From Angiostrongylus vasorum (Eukaryota; Nematoda; Chromadorea; Rhabditida; Metastrongylidae): 64,000 nucleotides of DNA. The stretch lies in assembly GCA_018806985.1 (NCBI GenBank), contig JADANN010000433.1, positions 1,612,001 to 1,676,000 of the forward strand, read 5' to 3'. A program made the translations under genes and the position numbers. Below the pieces are notes generated by a model, which worked only from the letters and a program-made list of their open reading frames with translations, did no database searches and was not told the origin of the DNA. Positions 61,764 through 64,000 of the stretch are shown one piece after another. The first letter of the stretch is position 1; every line of letters begins with the position of its first letter.

Positions 61764-63987
61764 ATGATAGCTACACGTCAGGTAATTTCGATATTCCAAC
61801 AGCCAACAATGCGTTTGAAGATCCCGTTAACAATGGATGAGGTTATTGGTGGTATAGATGCCGAAATAACAGATGTGGAAGAAGCGCTTTTGCATCAAAT
61901 CGGTGCCAGAGAGGTTTGATGTTTTACCTTGTTAAGGTGTGTTAACGTAGTTTAAGCCTATTTGTAAGCGGTATAGTTCAGGCTCCTTTTGTTGGGATGG
62001 ACAAAAGCGGACGTGGTGTTTGCGTGAAACATCTCCAAGGAGCGTGTACCATGAATCTGGTCTGTCCACTTAGGCATATCGTTGGGGATAAGGCCGTTGT
62101 TTGCAAGCATTGGTTAAGAGGACTGTGTAAGAAGGTACGTTTAAGATTTGTAAGTATGGTGAAGTAGGTAAGTAAAAGGTTTGGCTAAGGTTCTGAGACA
62201 AATGTTCTAGAAGTTATTATTATTATTGTTGTTGTTGTTGTTGTTCTCGTTGTTGTTGTCGTTGTTGTTGTTGCCGTTGCTAAACGTGTAGTTTGTAAGC
62301 ATTGGTTAAGAGGGCTATGTAAGAACGTACGTTCCTAAACAAACGGTTGTGACACAAATGTCTTGTAGTTTTTCTTAACTTGGTAGGTATAGAAATCTAT
62401 GAGCCGTTAGGTATTTACTAATGACGCCGTCTTAAAACTTAACTAAGGTTTTCTTTAACACCGTTACTTCTTATAAGTTTAGCACTATCACTTTCCTGCA
62501 TTGCCCACTAAGTAGTACTCCGTTTGCTGTGCAGTACCCTCCTACACAAGTGTTTCAGGGTGACCAGTGCGAGTTCTTGCATGAGTATGATCTCACAAAG
62601 ATGCCAGAATGTTTCTTCTTCTCAAAATACATGGCATGCAGTAATCGCGAGTGTCCTTTCCGTCACATTGATCCTGAAACTAAGATGAAGGACTGCCCGT
62701 GGTACGACCGAGGGTTTTGTCGACATGGTACGTAATGTTATTGCTACCAAGGAGAAGCTGTTAAGTACCTACGTACAGTCCTCACATTGCTTTACCAACT
62801 ATTCAAGGACCATACTGTAAACATCGCCATCGAAGACGTGTCATATGTCCGAACTACGTAGTAGGATTCTGCCCCGATGGTACGTATTTCCCTGTTGCTA
62901 TTCATGTAAATCTATGAAAAATCTTTTAGTTTAAGAAAGCTAGAGGTGTAGATTAGACGTAATCTAGTTGACTTATGGAACAAAGTGTGTCATAGTCTTT
63001 TTTTCTTGCCTAGTGCAGCCTTAACTTGCTAATTGGGCATCATAGTTTCTTAGCACTGCGCAATAATGTGGGGTCGGATTGCAGGATATAGTTTTTTTTT
63101 GCGTTACTTAAACTTCTAAATTTTTTGAATTTTGGGTAGTCGTCAATATTTTGGGAATATTAAACTACAGTCGTCACTTTTTGTTTACTACCTATTCTTT
63201 TTAATGGCAGGGTATTATGTGGAATATAACCATAAGGGATGGTGAGATATTTGCAAAACTCTGGACCGCTGGTGTCTGCAGTGAAGACCGAACCCGCTAT
63301 TACCCTTTGCGGGGGCCGACGCTTTAAGCACCACACCATATTCTTCGTTTCGCCTTTCTCTCAGCCGTGTTATTGACCATCCGTTGACGGGTGATTGCTG
63401 AAAGCACCAATAGATCAATAACACGGCTGAGAGAAAACCAAGGGATCCGCATGGTGTGGTGGTGAACGCGTCAGCCCCCGGAAATAGTGTATTCCTTCTC
63501 CACTGCAGACGCCAAGGTTCCAGAGTTTTGCAAATATCTCCGCATCATTATGGTTATGTTTAAAGAACAGTGTTCAGATATCAGTTTCACTCATCCACTC
63601 TGTCTTTTACAGGAAAGGAATGCAAATTCACCCATCCATCCTTTGCCTTACCTGCACCTGAGAACTCTGCCTCAAACAATAAACGGCTTTTCAATCACCA
63701 AATTATATGCCATAATTGCCACGAACGTGGCCACAAAGCCACCCATTGTCCACATCTACCAAATCAACAGGGAAAAGTGAGTTCAAGTCTTTCAGATAGT
63801 TACTAAATCGGTGAAATACGTTACGATGAGCAGCAAATAGCGGTTATTATGTTTGAACTAATGTAGGTTTTGCTTCCAGACTTCCGACGTCAATCCGATC
63901 ACGAATCGAACGGTATCCACAGTGCAACCCGTAGATCTATCATTGTTCCCCGATAAAAAGAGCTTGTCAGAAGTGACATGTTACAAG
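61764..63987 (+). CDS. cpsf-4: CPSF30 homologue (CPSF-4), 3' truncated by window edge
   Basis: CPSF30 is the zinc-finger subunit of the cleavage and polyadenylation complex that helps read AAUAAA. Exons: 61764-61913, 61982-62134, 62559-62727, 62808-62879, 63613-63776 and 63880-63987; all phases agree and no frame lesion is present. GMDKSGRGVCVKHLQGAC begins zinc finger 1. The five CCCH fingers are CVKHLQGACTMNLVCPLRH, CKHWLRGLCKKGDQCEFLH, CFFFSKYMACSNRECPFRH, CPWYDRGFCRHGPYCKHRH and CPNYVVGFCPDGKECKFTH. A CCHC knuckle follows (CHNCHERGHKATHC), then a linker and EVTCYK, the start of a second knuckle whose remainder lies beyond 64000. ATG at 61764 follows directly on TTTTTTTAG, consistent with trans-splicing. 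A later in-frame ATG (61835), nearer the family N terminus, could also be used. Intron 2 contains a duplicated exon fragment, and intron 4 an inverted SINE-D pair. Confidence 0.95.
62098..62372 (+). repeat. cpsf-4: Duplicated end of CPSF30 exon 2 within intron 2
   Basis: The end of exon 2 plus its donor (62101-62140, encoding VCKHWLRGLCKK|) recurs at 62290-62331 as GTTTGTAAGCATTGGTTAAG onward, encoding VCKHWLRGLCKN followed by GTACGT. The similarity runs on into intron sequence (GAGACAAATGTTCTAGAAGT against GTGACACAAATGTCTTGTAG). The copies are separated by a GTT microsatellite. Confidence 0.85.
62217..62280. repeat. (TTA)n/(GTT)n microsatellite
   Basis: Interrupted trinucleotide run in CPSF30 intron 2, between the two exon copies. 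Confidence 0.95.
63180..63565. repeat. Inverted pair of SINE-D copies
   Basis: A minus-oriented D (63180-63378) and a plus-oriented D (63413-63565) meet head to head. The near-perfect arms CTCTCAGCCGTGTTATTGA and TCAATAACACGGCTGAGAG lie either side of about 40 bases, and the pairing potential continues outward. The pair lies in CPSF30 intron 4, about 50 bases from the exon 5 acceptor. Confidence 0.8.
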
Positions 63988-64000
63988 GTTACTTATCTTC

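Overview
The window is nuclear DNA of a nematode, most likely a strongylid (hookworm-type) parasite. The evidence is short exons split by TTTCAG-type 3' splice sites, a degenerin of the UNC-8/DEL class, acceptor-like (T)nAG sites right before several start codons (compatible with spliced-leader trans-splicing), an RTE-type LINE remnant, and dense short repeats. The species is inferred from gene content only.

Six genes can be reconstructed exon by exon. An ARF-3-like class II ARF GTPase lies on the minus strand (7804-12373). The C-terminal two thirds of an UNC-8-like degenerin lie on the plus strand (33235-38271), with a possible first exon at 27863. A Nup35/Nup53 nucleoporin (npp-19 type, minus, 38607-41941) is divergent from a CENP-C-like kinetochore protein (hcp-4 type, plus, 42804-52024). 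A PRCC homologue (minus, 52218-60531) converges on CENP-C with overlapping poly(A) signals. A CPSF30 homologue (cpsf-4 type, plus) starts at 61764 and runs off the right edge just as its second zinc knuckle begins. Three of the six (nuclear pore, kinetochore, 3'-end processing) are core nuclear housekeeping genes.

The first 34 kb is mostly repeats plus the ARF gene. Four recurrent short families are distinguishable. A is a tRNA-like SINE with a (TTTATCC)n tail. B is a roughly 380 bp element with a (CCAAGTAT)n tail. C is a second tRNA-like SINE ending near a GGGTCATATAAA-type sequence. D is a third SINE with a clear B box. A Penelope-like retroelement cluster (28.08-32.06 kb) carries reverse transcriptase and GIY-YIG fragments, a large palindrome and hammerhead-like terminal repeats. 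There is also an RTE fragment at 24.44-25.11 kb.

The main oddity is a set of about ten single-base excesses, nearly all in short homopolymer runs, that break reading frames in the ARF, Nup35, degenerin and Penelope sequences while their protein similarity stays excellent. This looks like assembly error, except that the degenerin also carries an in-frame stop and may be a true pseudogene. Other notable items are a duplicated CENP-C exon, a duplicated CPSF30 exon fragment, an inverted SINE pair next to a CPSF30 splice site, and a minisatellite just upstream of ARF. I found no clearly new multi-gene system.
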